DNA of 10,979 nucleotides from Trachelipus rathkii (Eukaryota > Arthropoda > Malacostraca > Isopoda > Trachelipodidae), in contig JABUQX010095648.1 of the NCBI GenBank assembly GCA_015478945.1, positions 1 through 10,979 of the forward strand, in the 5' to 3' direction. The translations under genes and the position numbers were made by a program. Below, in pieces: positions 1-7,696 of this stretch. Every line of letters begins with the position of its first letter. The stretch's first letter is position 1. Below the pieces are notes generated by a model, which was not told the DNA's origin, ran no database searches, and was given only the letters and a program-made list of their open reading frames with translations.

Positions 1-31
1 CCAGTGCCTCATCGTGTACGACGCGGAGCAT
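1..31 (-). CDS. possible 5' end of a minus-strand gene running off the left edge
   Basis: Reading leftward on the minus strand, an ATG at 31-29 opens ten codons without a stop (MLRVVHDEAL) before the window ends. A TA-rich element at 32-46 lies directly ahead of it, the same arrangement as for the 799-residue gene starting at 4406, which is the main reason to propose it. The opposite reading is also open: a plus-strand frame starting at base 2 ends with TAA at 71-73, so this could be the C-terminus of a plus-strand gene instead. That reading would have to translate the TA tract, which makes it less attractive. The visible part is too short to suggest a product. Confidence 0.3.
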   Translation of the reverse strand, partial: MLRVVHDEAL

Positions 32-103
32 TTATATATATATATGATAGTTTTAAAAAAAAAACAAATATAACTATATTTTTTTTTATCAATTTTATTA
101 ATT

Positions 104-1418
104 AAATTCCGAAAAATAATTTCGACTTAAAATTTTTTTGAGAATTATTTTCTTTGAGATTTTTAGATTTTTGCACTTAGACCTTCGCCTTATATCATTT
201 TTCGATCCGACGTCACTATATCGGGTTGAAACGATAGTTTATACCCAAAAGGTGTCGCGCGAGCACGTTAGGTCGTTTTTCGGTTCCCTTCGAAACGCCA
301 CTATAATATAGCGACGCCATACGGGAAACGCAAAAGCGACTGAACGCTTTGAAATACCATTTTCTTAAGCTTACACTGTCTTTAATTCGAATATGACGTC
401 ATATAGTGACGCCTCGAAGGGAACTAATATAAGTCGAAGGTCTAAGCGCAAATTCCGAAAAATAATTTCGACTTAAAAATTTTTGGTGAATTATTTTCTT
501 TATGAATTTTAGATTTTTGCACTTAGACCTTCGCCTTATATCAGTTCCCTATCCAACGTCACTATATCGGGTTGAAGCGATAGTTTATACCTAAAAGGTG
601 TCGCGCGAGCACGTTAGGTCGTTTTTCGGTTCCCTTCGAAACGTCACTATAATATAGTGTCGACATACGGGAATCGCAAAAGCAGCTGAACGCTTTCAAA
701 TACCATTTCCTTAAGCTTAGACTGTCTTTAAACCAAATATGACGTCATATAGTGACGCCTCGGTGGGAACTAATATAAGTCGAAGGTCTAAGCGCAAATT
801 CCGAAAAATAATTTCGCTTTGAAAATTTTTTGAGAATTAATTTCTTTGAGATTTTTAGATTTTTGCACTTAGACTTTCGCCTTATATCAGTTCCCGATCC
901 AACGTCACTATATCGGATTGAAGCGATAGTTTATACCTAAAGGGTGTCGCGCGAGCACGTTAGGTCGTTTTTCGGTTCCCTTCGAAACGTCACTAGAATA
1001 TAGTGACGCCATACGGGAAACGCAAAAGCGACTGAACGCTTTCAAATACGATTTTCTTAAGCTTAAACTGTCTTTAAACCGAATATGACGTCATATAGTG
1101 ACGCCTCCAAGGGAACTAATATAAGTCGAAGGTCTAAGTGAAAATTCCGAAAAATAATTTCGACTTGAAAAATTTTAGAGAATTAATTTCTTTGAGATTT
1201 TAAGATTTTTGCACTTAGACTTTCGCCTTATATCAGTTTCCGATCCAACGTCATATATCTGGTTGAAGCGATAGTTTATACCTAAAAAGGTGTCGCGCGA
1301 GCACGTTAGGTCGTTTTTCGGTTCCCTTCGAAACTCACTATTATATAGTGTCGCCTTACGGGAGTCGCAAAGGCGGTTGAACGCTTTCAAATACCATTTT
1401 ATTAGCTTAAACGTCATA
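104..1418. repeat. homologous-repeat (hr) array: four tandem 346-bp units
   Basis: Units begin at 104, 450, 796 and 1142, each at the sequence AAATTCCG, and an internal landmark (TGCACTTAGAC) recurs at 172, 518, 864 and 1210, giving an exact 346-bp period. The copies differ by scattered substitutions and small indels and are clearly homologous by eye. Each unit is also an imperfect palindrome. A left arm (518-572 in unit 2) with the elements CTTAGACCTTCG, TTATAT, GTTCCC and CGTCACTATAT returns inverted as a right arm (740-796). A third palindrome built on CGTCACTATA sits near the dyad centre (about 641-665). Units 1 to 3 contain the perfect palindrome TGACGTCA (CRE/ATF type), flanked as ATATGACGTCATAT. 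Arrays with this architecture are known from nimaviruses and baculoviruses as enhancers and candidate origins; that role here is inferred. The fourth unit loses its right arm at the TA tract. Confidence 0.92.
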
Positions 1419-1437
1419 TATTAATAATATATAATAT

Positions 1438-1468
<31 letters not shown>

Positions 1469-1555
1469 TATAATATATAATATATATATTTATATATAAT
1501 ATATATATATATATATACTATATATATATATATATATATAATATATATATATATT
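1416..1555. repeat. TA dinucleotide-rich tract interrupting the fourth hr unit
   Basis: About 140 bases composed almost only of T and A in TATA/ATAT runs with occasional phase changes. It begins just after the fourth hr unit reaches ACGTCATATA and takes the place of that unit's right arm. Expansion from the ATATGACGTCATATAG core of the unit, or collapse of the unit into low-complexity sequence, are both possible. Length is likely to vary between isolates or assemblies. Confidence 0.85.
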
Positions 1556-1617
1556 TCTTTTTGAGGTTTTTTTAGATTTTAGCACGTAGACCTTCGAGAC
1601 TTATACTAGTTCTCGAA
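1554..1617 (+). repeat. degenerate fifth hr fragment (left arm only)
   Basis: This stretch follows the left part of the hr unit closely: a T-rich leader, TTGAGG, TTTAGATTTT, then GCACGTAGACCTTCGA (unit version GCACTTAGACCTTCGC), an ACTTATA step and a GTTCTCG in place of GTTCCCG. Similarity is lost after about 1617. A 20-base piece at 1819-1838 is the inverse complement of the same leader (GATTTTCAGATTTTTGCACT against GATTTTTAGATTTTTGCACT in the unit), so part of the array end appears to have been copied in reverse. Confidence 0.7.
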
Positions 1618-2006
1618 GAATGTAGATAGTAAAATATTTTTGTTACATATATTTTTTTTTACATTAGTTATCCCTAAAAATCCTTTTTCTATGAAAAATT
1701 ATTTTTAAGGGGTACCTAAAATATATAAATTGATTGAAAATAGAATTAAAATGTATTGATATAATTTGTTTCAAAAATATGGTCTTAAAAGCAGAAATTC
1801 GTTAATTATTTTATTTGAGTGCAAAAATCTGAAAATCTAAAAAAGGTTTGTAATTTTTTAAAAAATAAAAATAAAAAAAATGTAGTGGTGTTTTCGAACA
1901 CTTTATTAATTAAAAGTTTTTAGTATTATTAGTGAGGAATATGAACATTATTTCTCAATATATGTACACACAAACACACACACACATACACGTTTATATA
2001 AAAACA
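1618..2006. other. AT-rich intergenic region, no gene seen
   Basis: No ORF of reasonable length and no RNA gene is visible. It holds the inverted 20-base hr scrap at 1819-1838, a TTTATT at 1902-1907 that reads AATAAA on the minus strand about 100 bases past the stop of the 799-residue gene (a plausible polyadenylation signal for it), and a short CA microsatellite around 1966-1986. The rest is poly-A/T runs. Confidence 0.6.
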
Positions 2007-4406
2007 TTATGTATTTCTGTATCTGCGAAAATATCCCCTTCCCCCCCCTCCTCCTAGGTACGTGCCGAACCTATTATAATATTTGTACCGCGAAACATAG
2101 TTGTTCATTTCATCGTGTCTGTTGCCCCTCTGAAAATTCCTATTATTGTAGTAGAATTTACTGTTTTCATTAGCGTACGCTCGATACGGGTACGCAACCG
2201 CACCGTTTTTGCTTATATTATAAATATTTTCATGCTCGTTATTGGCGTTATTATAGTTATTATTATTATTGTTATTATTATTATTTTTACTACTATTATT
2301 AATGTTATCTCTATTAGCGATACCAATTTTATTATTAGTATTATCGCCATAAACATTATTATTAATATTAGCATTTTTATTATCGTTATTAACATTCTCA
2401 ATTTCATTAATACCCGTTGTACCGTTCACAATGTTGTTGTTGTTGTTGTTGTTGTTGTTGCAGTCACGTACGATGTTCTCTTCGCCCGAGTAAGCGAATC
2501 CGATTGGGTTCGATGCTTTTTTATCGCGGCCAAAAATAAAATTGCGCAGTTCACGGACGTACCCTTGGAACCAAACGAGGTCGGATGCGGACCTTTCTAC
2601 GAGAATGTTTAGCCCCCCGCGGTTTATTATGTCGACGCGCTCTTCCACGCCCCGCGACGTGGATTCCAGCGCGAAATTACCCCATATCTTAATCATGTTT
2701 AGAGCCGAAAGCAGTTCCCGGCACTCCTCATTTTGTTTTTTACTAACCGCTAAATCCTTTTCTATAACGTCGAGATAAGCCCTTTTCTCTCTCGCTATTA
2801 TCTCTTGAATCTTTTTATCGCGCTTGTCGAACGTTTCTCGCTCTTCGTGATCCTCCTCTTTTATTAATGCAAGAAGCGAGTCTCGAAAGTCGATATCGAG
2901 CTCCATCACCTCGTCGAATACGGGATCGAATATAGAATTGATCGAGTCGCAATTGCCTACGATTTCGCGATATATGACGTCGTTGTTCTTCGCTATTAAC
3001 GCCGTCGCCGATGCCGCGGTCGCGGTGGTCGTTTTGGGCACCACGAACTCGTTATGGAAATGATTCAGCGCCGGAAACAGGTACGTAAGAGCCCCCCTTT
3101 TATCGCCGCGGTTTAAATACGCAGCCGCGTATTCGAATAAGTTGATCGCCCGGGTTTCGATGTGTTTTAACTCTACGAAAAAGTTGAGGGAAGCCGTAAG
3201 GGAATCTTTATCGGCACTTTCTATATCACTCCCGCCGATGCGGGTTTCGGAATTCGGTATGGAATTAGCGTACATTTCGCTTATTTTCTCGCACGTCATG
3301 AAAATAGTATAATGTAGTCTAAAAAGCATATCGTTCGACACCAAATTGCACGACGACTCGAACTTTACCAAGCGAGATTTGATAAATTCCGTCGTTTTCG
3401 AGAACGCCACGAGCCGTTTTCTCGCCAAATAATCGAACAAATGCTTGTTATTTTTAATAAATCCACCCGACTCATCGAAGAAAAATGAAAATATTTCTTG
3501 GAAACCTTTCCCTTCTTCCCGGAAATCTTTTAATTTTTTCAAAGCGCTCTCCTCGAAAAGATGCGAGAACGTGCGCGCGTAAGCGAGCAAAAAATTCGAG
3601 GTGGCGTTTTCCACATCGACCTTCGAGGGAGTTTTGAAATCGATAATGAAGTTTTCTTCGTCAACGCAGTAGCCGAATTCCTCGTTTTCGGCTCGTGTCT
3701 CGTCGTTTTCCGATCGCTCTTCTTCGGTTCTGGGCTGATCCAAAGGGTGGGGGGTGGAGGATTTAGGCGGAGAAACAACGGGGAAAGATTTCGAATACGA
3801 GAGAACATTTCTCACCAACTCACGATACGACTTCTCACCGCCACTCTCCAATTTTTCACCCCCGGTCGTACGAGAACGAAGCGGCATCGTCGTCGCCGTC
3901 GTCGTCGTCGGCGTCCACGGCGAAGGATGACATGCTTCTAAGTTTTTTACTACGAGAAAAAATTGCGTCATTTTTGAACGGGGGTGCTTCAAATTCGAAC
4001 TAACGTTAGTATTCGATGGCGGAGGGAGATAATCCGAACTTTTCTTCGTTCCTTCGCCGAAAAGAATTCCTTTATGGGACACGTTTTTCTCGAAGAATGT
4101 GGCACCCCTATCACTATCACTACCGGAGATGTTCGCATTTTCCGGATCTCTGGACCGACGACTACCGCCTTTGTTCTTAACTCCTTCTAGGTTATTTTTA
4201 AACCTTTTTTCGTTTGAACGATTATTCTCGTCCTTAAACCTCAATCTTGCGGATGCGGCACCGCGTCCGCTACGTTGGACGTTGTTCCTTTTAAAGTTAT
4301 TTTCAGCGTCGCTTTCTTCACCCGAGAATATCGGTGATTCCCCTTCGTCTAGTAATTTAAGAGTTTCGTCCCCGGCGAGTGGATTTTGATTTTGCGCCCA
4401 CGCCAT
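2007..4406 (-). CDS. uncharacterised 799-residue protein with Asn-rich C-terminal tail
   Basis: I do not recognise the family. The ATG at 4406-4404 follows a TA tract directly, and the frame is open for 799 codons to TAA at 2009-2007. The protein has three parts. Residues 1 to about 250 are polar and low-complexity, rich in Ser, Arg, Asp and Glu, with Pro/Thr patches, and look disordered. Residues from about 260 to 626 are richer in hydrophobic and aromatic residues with helical periodicity (for example FSHLFEES, FQEIFSFFF, FNHFHNEF-like segments) and probably form the folded core; residues 535-565 are strongly charged and may be a coiled coil. Residues about 640-740 are dominated by Asn runs, and the end is rich in Tyr, Arg and Gly with a Gly run at about 786-790. 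Such R/G/N-rich tails are common in nucleic-acid-binding or condensate-forming proteins, but that is only an inference. It diverges from the gene at 4654. Confidence 0.88.
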   Translation of the reverse strand: MAWAQNQNPLAGDETLKLLDEGESPIFSGEESDAENNFKRNNVQRSGRGAASARLRFKDENNRSNEKRFKNNLEGVKNKGGSRRSRDPENANISGSDSDRGATFFEKNVSHKGILFGEGTKKSSDYLPPPSNTNVSSNLKHPRSKMTQFFLVVKNLEACHPSPWTPTTTTATTMPLRSRTTGGEKLESGGEKSYRELVRNVLSYSKSFPVVSPPKSSTPHPLDQPRTEEERSENDETRAENEEFGYCVDEENFIIDFKTPSKVDVENATSNFLLAYARTFSHLFEESALKKLKDFREEGKGFQEIFSFFFDESGGFIKNNKHLFDYLARKRLVAFSKTTEFIKSRLVKFESSCNLVSNDMLFRLHYTIFMTCEKISEMYANSIPNSETRIGGSDIESADKDSLTASLNFFVELKHIETRAINLFEYAAAYLNRGDKRGALTYLFPALNHFHNEFVVPKTTTATAASATALIAKNNDVIYREIVGNCDSINSIFDPVFDEVMELDIDFRDSLLALIKEEDHEERETFDKRDKKIQEIIAREKRAYLDVIEKDLAVSKKQNEECRELLSALNMIKIWGNFALESTSRGVEERVDIINRGGLNILVERSASDLVWFQGYVRELRNFIFGRDKKASNPIGFAYSGEENIVRDCNNNNNNNNNIVNGTTGINEIENVNNDNKNANINNNVYGDNTNNKIGIANRDNINNSSKNNNNNNNNNNYNNANNEHENIYNISKNGAVAYPYRAYANENSKFYYNNRNFQRGNRHDEMNNYVSRYKYYNRFGTYLGGGGGRGYFRRYRNT
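2215..2461 (-). repeat. Asn-codon microsatellites inside the 799-residue gene
   Basis: On the minus strand, 2432-2461 is a clean AAC run and 2215-2400 is a looser series of AAT and AAC codons broken by Ile, Glu, Gly and Lys codons. Both stay in one frame and encode Asn. The use of two different codons suggests two separate expansions, or an older AAT region and a younger AAC run. Confidence 0.85.
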
Positions 4407-4447
4407 GCAAATATATATATTATATATATATATTATAAATATAATAT

Positions 4448-4481
<34 letters not shown>

Positions 4482-4483
4482 AT

Positions 4484-4524
<41 letters not shown>

Positions 4525-4567
4525 TTAATCATATATATATTTAATATTATATATATATATATATAAG
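4407..4567. promoter_or_regulatory. TA-rich divergent intergenic tract, probable two-way promoter
   Basis: This is the upstream side of both the minus-strand gene starting at 4406 and the plus-strand gene starting at 4654. It is almost pure TA repeat with many potential TATA boxes in both directions. For the plus-strand gene the last element, TATATAAG at 4560-4567, is the best candidate, 87 bases before the ATG; the identical octamer occurs at 10917-10924 ahead of the right-edge start. No distinct initiator is seen for either gene. Confidence 0.5.
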
Positions 4568-4653
4568 AACGAAAATATTCGATAGTAAATAGAAGAACAT
4601 AATAAAAAAGATTTAACAACAAATATTTATTATTAATATACGGGACGGGAGGG

Positions 4654-5118
4654 ATGAAAAATATAAATATTATCTTCGATTTCCGAAACGTATTCACCGA
4701 CGACACAAATTTCAATACCGATTTATTAAAATTTGAGCGGTCTGTTTCATTTGACGACCGAGATTTCGCGCGCGGTAGAAAAAGAAGCGTGTTGCGGAAA
4801 ATGGAAAAAATTCTGCTAGAAATAACGCGACATAGCGCGGATATCGAAAGGTGCGCTATTAAGATTCAAGATAGCGTGAAAAAAATCGAAATGAACAACG
4901 AAGAAATTCACAGGGCGCTTCGCAATTCGAACGTAAACTGGCAATCTTATTTTGGATCGAGGTGTTCCAACACACCCGCGACGACGAGTTCGGTGATGGC
5001 GGCGACAACGCTCCGCGATGAAGGTGTCGACGATCACCCTTTACTCGTGATTCAGGGGCCCAAAGGTCTGCTATCGACGATTGTCAACGATAAAGAGTCT
5101 TTAGCGGGATTAAATTAA
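4654..5118 (+). CDS. uncharacterised 154-residue protein, helical/coiled-coil centre
   Basis: No family recognised. The ATG at 4654 follows GGGACGGGAGGG and is the first ATG of the frame; TAA at 5116-5118 ends it. Residues 1-38 are hydrophobic and acidic in alternation with no signal peptide pattern. Residues 39-49 form a basic cluster (ARGRKRSVLRK) that could be a nuclear localisation signal. Residues 50-92 show a heptad-like spacing of Ile/Leu/Val among charged residues, suggesting a coiled coil. The last 60 residues are Ser/Thr-rich and then mixed. The segment IKIQDSVKKIE resembles YVKIQDELNRL in the 128-residue protein at 9757, so the two could be distant paralogues, but the match is short. 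The gene converges on the minus-strand gene ending at 5269. Confidence 0.75.
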   Translation: MKNINIIFDFRNVFTDDTNFNTDLLKFERSVSFDDRDFARGRKRSVLRKMEKILLEITRHSADIERCAIKIQDSVKKIEMNNEEIHRALRNSNVNWQSYFGSRCSNTPATTSSVMAATTLRDEGVDDHPLLVIQGPKGLLSTIVNDKESLAGLN

Positions 5119-5131
5119 AAGGTGAAAACGG

Positions 5132-5137
5132 AATAAA
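5132..5137 (+). terminator. AATAAA polyadenylation signal of the 154-residue gene
   Basis: AATAAA lies 14 bases after the stop codon at 5118, in the 150-base gap between convergent genes. On the minus strand, ATTAAA (plus-strand TTTAAT at 5221-5226) lies about 45 bases past the stop at 5269 and may serve the facing gene. Confidence 0.5.
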
Positions 5138-5268
5138 AAATGAAACAAAATTGAAGGTTGCGAACATTTTAGCGAATACCATCATCATATTCTTATTATA
5201 AGGAATATACTCAAGAAAAATTTAATTATTTAACAAAGAATAAAAAGTAGAAAAAAGAATTGAATCGT

Positions 5269-5613
5269 TCAAATTTCGTACGTAATATCTTCGGAGCTCG
5301 AATAGCTGCAGCGACCACGATGGCGTAGGCGACAGCGGCGTGCGCTCGGCGGCGGCGAATCCTGTTTCGGCCCCGTCGAGAAGTTGGGAAGGAGAAGGCG
5401 ACTCGGTAAAAATTTGTAATCGATGGGATCGAATAAAGCTTTAAGTTTGGGGTTGTTTTTAAAAGCCTTGCTCCTCAAATAGTGATTTGTTTCAATTATT
5501 TTTACCTCGTGGATGAGCCGGTCTATGTTCGTGAAGCAAGTAATGTCGTAAATGTTTTCGAACGCCGCTCTTTGCAGGCCTAATTTCAGCAAAAGATATT
5601 TGTCGCGCATCAT
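5269..5613 (-). CDS. C-terminal portion of the TFIIB-like gene, out of frame after the CAG tract
   Basis: This frame encodes 114 residues from an ATG at 5613-5611 that overlaps the TGA of the preceding frame (ATGA). It is most likely not a separate protein. Reading upstream of that ATG in the same frame gives RRY and then the CAG repeat as polyglutamine, which is the frame in which the 574-residue ORF enters the repeat from the other side. The two halves therefore appear to be one gene of roughly 690 codons, divided by a register break at 5710/5711. Residues 3-75 look folded (alternating Leu/Ile/Phe with charged residues); the end is Pro-, Arg- and Ser-rich. It could be expressed alone by termination-reinitiation at ATGA, through a frameshift in the repeat, or not at all. 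Confidence 0.6.
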   Translation of the reverse strand: MMRDKYLLLKLGLQRAAFENIYDITCFTNIDRLIHEVKIIETNHYLRSKAFKNNPKLKALFDPIDYKFLPSRLLLPNFSTGPKQDSPPPSARRCRLRHRGRCSYSSSEDITYEI

Positions 5614-5623
5614 GCGACGGTAC

Positions 5624-5710
<87 letters not shown>

Positions 5711-7334
5711 GCTGCTGCTGGTGCTGCTGATGTTGCTGATGCGAGGTCGACGGCTGCGGTGGCGGTTGTTCTTCGACCGAACTGGTCGTCTTCGTCGTCG
5801 GATCGTCCTTTTGGCCGTCGTGGTGTAAGAAATAATGGTTATAAGAGCCGATGCAGTCGAGATAGTTCCGAATGTGGGAGCAAATGTTGTTAATCGTCGT
5901 CAAATTGCAGTGTTTCTCGGCTCGGTTCTTGATGCGAGGATCGATGAAGCTCAAAACCGCCAAGGCCAAATTTTTGGGAGTCTTCTGATCCAAAATGTTG
6001 TTCTTCTTAACGACGTTGTATAGCTCGATCGCTCGGCGCGTTTGTCGCGGATCGAAATCCACTTCACTCGCGTACTTATGGATCAAGAACTTGGCGTTGT
6101 TGACGTTGTTCAGTTTCGACAGTAGCACTCGATCGCCCAAACTAATAACGAAGTGACAAAATTTCGTATCGAAATTCGCGTCCGTGATGTTAAAGGCGTC
6201 GAATTCGTTCAATTTGAGAATCGCCGCCTGAATGCACCAGTCCAATTGCGCGTTGGGAATTCGGATTCGTTTGAACGTGCTCTGGTTCCTGCATATCTTG
6301 AGGTGGAAAATCGTGAGTGCTGTTATCGTTAAATTTTTTTGACGCAGCTTGTCGTCGATTTTTCGACATCCCTTGATTATGACGAGGCATTTCTTTATAA
6401 GAGCCTCGGTGAACTTTAAGCTGTTGCTTCGTTTCACGAGCATGTACTTCTCCCGGCGAAGTTCGATCGCGCGGAACGTGCTCAAAATCCTTATAATTTC
6501 CCCTTCGTAGCCGGCGATGAGGGGGCGATCGTGACTAAATTTGTCTCTTATAATTTTCCTCACGGGGCAATTGTCATCGTCGTCCGATTTGAGCATTTCG
6601 GATATCTCATTTCGCGTCCTTTCTTCGTTCAACTTATCGAAATTTACGCCGTACGAAAAACGAATATCTTCATCCGCGACGGGGGCGTCGGGACGAGGAG
6701 GAGGCGACGAAGAGCTGGAGCAGGAGTCTACGTAACGAACGTCTTTAATTTTTATATCGTCTAAACACCTCTCGGGTTTGTAGATTTCGGCGATCGACGC
6801 GTTCTTGTTTTTCAAATTTAGGATAATTTCGTTGTTCTCGTTCAGCACCCAACAATCGGTTAGATCGATAAACTTTTTAGGATCTTCCATTTTTCCTTTT
6901 CTGGGCCGGGAAGAGGCGTCAGCGGAGGCGGCGACGGCGACGGCGTGCCCATTTTCGCTTTTTATTTTCTTCCCAAAATTTAAAACCTTATTTTTGTTTT
7001 TTATGTTCAAAAATTCCATTTTTTCCGATTTTTTGACGAAGATTTCCAAGTCTTTTTCGATATTTTTCTTTCCCCCTCCAGCTTCTATATCTTCACCGTA
7101 TTCCCGTAGATGTATCGAAAGTTTCGCCGGCACGCTAGAATAATCCACTTCTGGGTCCCAATCGTCGTCGTCGCCATATTCATAACGGAATACGTTAGAA
7201 TACGAATGTGAAGAAGAAGAAGAAGAAGAAGAAGAAGAAGAGAGTTCTGACGGTGATAAAGGGTGCTCAGAAGAGTCTGAGGAACCGCTATCCGACATAT
7301 ATAAAGTCGACGACGAAGATAATGATCTTTCCAT
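5610..7334 (-). CDS. TFIIB-like (cyclin-fold) protein, Ser-rich N-terminus, frame-shifted C-terminus
   Basis: The ATG at 7334-7332 opens 574 codons. Residues 1-45 are Ser-rich, with a TCT/TCC run at about 33-43, followed by an acidic patch (GDDDDWDPE) near 54-62. Residues about 275-378 and 388-495 look like two cyclin-type repeats in the manner of TFIIB. In the first, TALTIFHLKICRNQSTFKRI sits where TFIIB has its Ala-rich helix, Cys-Arg turn and TFKEI motif, followed by a helix QLDWCIQAAILKLNEF. In the second, FDTKFCHFVISL, TPKNLALAVLSFID and TINNICSHIRNYL parallel the corresponding TFIIB helices. No N-terminal zinc ribbon is visible. If correct, it would act in the nucleus as a promoter-bound initiation factor. 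From residue 544 the frame reads the CAG tract as polyserine and stops shortly after, while the other frame carries a sensible continuation. The fold assignment is from pattern only; an unrelated helical protein is possible. Confidence 0.85.
5623..5738. repeat. CTG/CAG trinucleotide repeat with a register break
   Basis: An uninterrupted CTG run of 25 units lies at 5635-5709, with three more CTG and one TTG at 5623-5634. After a lone C at 5710 the sequence resumes as G then CTG units from 5712, so the repeat changes phase by one base between 5710 and 5711. Beyond this are CTG, GTG, ATG and TTG triplets to about 5738, which encode the Gln/His run of the minus-strand protein. Confidence 0.95.
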
Positions 7335-7696
7335 CTTAAAGATTTGTGGACCGGTTTTATCTGTAAATATTATTATAATAATAGTTTAGTTTGAGAAGCT
7401 AGGGCTACGACTGCGTCGATTAAGAAAGGAGATTCCTCCCTCATCTTAAATTTATCATCATCGATCAGTTCAACATACTAATAAAATTATTTCAATGAAT
7501 AAAATTCGTATATAGATAAAATTCGTATATAGATAAATCTTTAATAATTTTTTAATAATTTATAGATTAATAAATTTATTTATATAAAAAAGGAACTTAT
7601 TTATACATATTTTTGGAGATGAAAATATCTCTTAACCAGAATGAGACTTTCGCCCCTTTTTATAATTCTTTCGAACTAATTCCCTCCTCGACTTTA
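7335..7696. promoter_or_regulatory. intergenic region between two minus-strand genes, with a 17-bp tandem repeat
   Basis: This 362-base gap is upstream of the TFIIB-like gene and downstream of the membrane-protein gene. It contains two perfect copies of AAAATTCGTATATAGAT at 7501-7517 and 7518-7534, then AT-rich sequence with repeated TTAATAATTT. Nearer the start codon at 7334, minus-strand TATTATAATAATATTTA (about 7363-7379) is a possible TATA region. No ORF of note is present. Confidence 0.45.

Noticed and set aside
1..73. plus-strand gene end with TAA at 71-73
   Set aside because: It is possible, but it would translate the TA run and an oligo-A run as its last residues. The minus-strand start next to the TA element is somewhat better supported.
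1175..1417. 80-codon minus-strand ORF inside the hr array
   Set aside because: It lies wholly in repeat unit 4, equivalent frames in the other units are broken, and its residues simply follow the repeat sequence.
104..1418. CRISPR-like or transposon terminal repeat interpretation of the 346-bp repeats
   Set aside because: The units are contiguous, without unique spacers and without a transposase, and have internal dyad symmetry, which fits hr elements instead.
2115..2612. 165-codon plus-strand ORF rich in Ile and Val
   Set aside because: It is the antisense shadow of the AAT/AAC Asn tract of the 799-residue gene; its hydrophobicity comes from complementing Asn codons, not from membrane segments.
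5552..5893. 113-codon plus-strand ORF with a polycysteine run
   Set aside because: It is the CTG repeat read as TGC on the strand opposite the TFIIB-like gene. A Cys run of this length is not credible.
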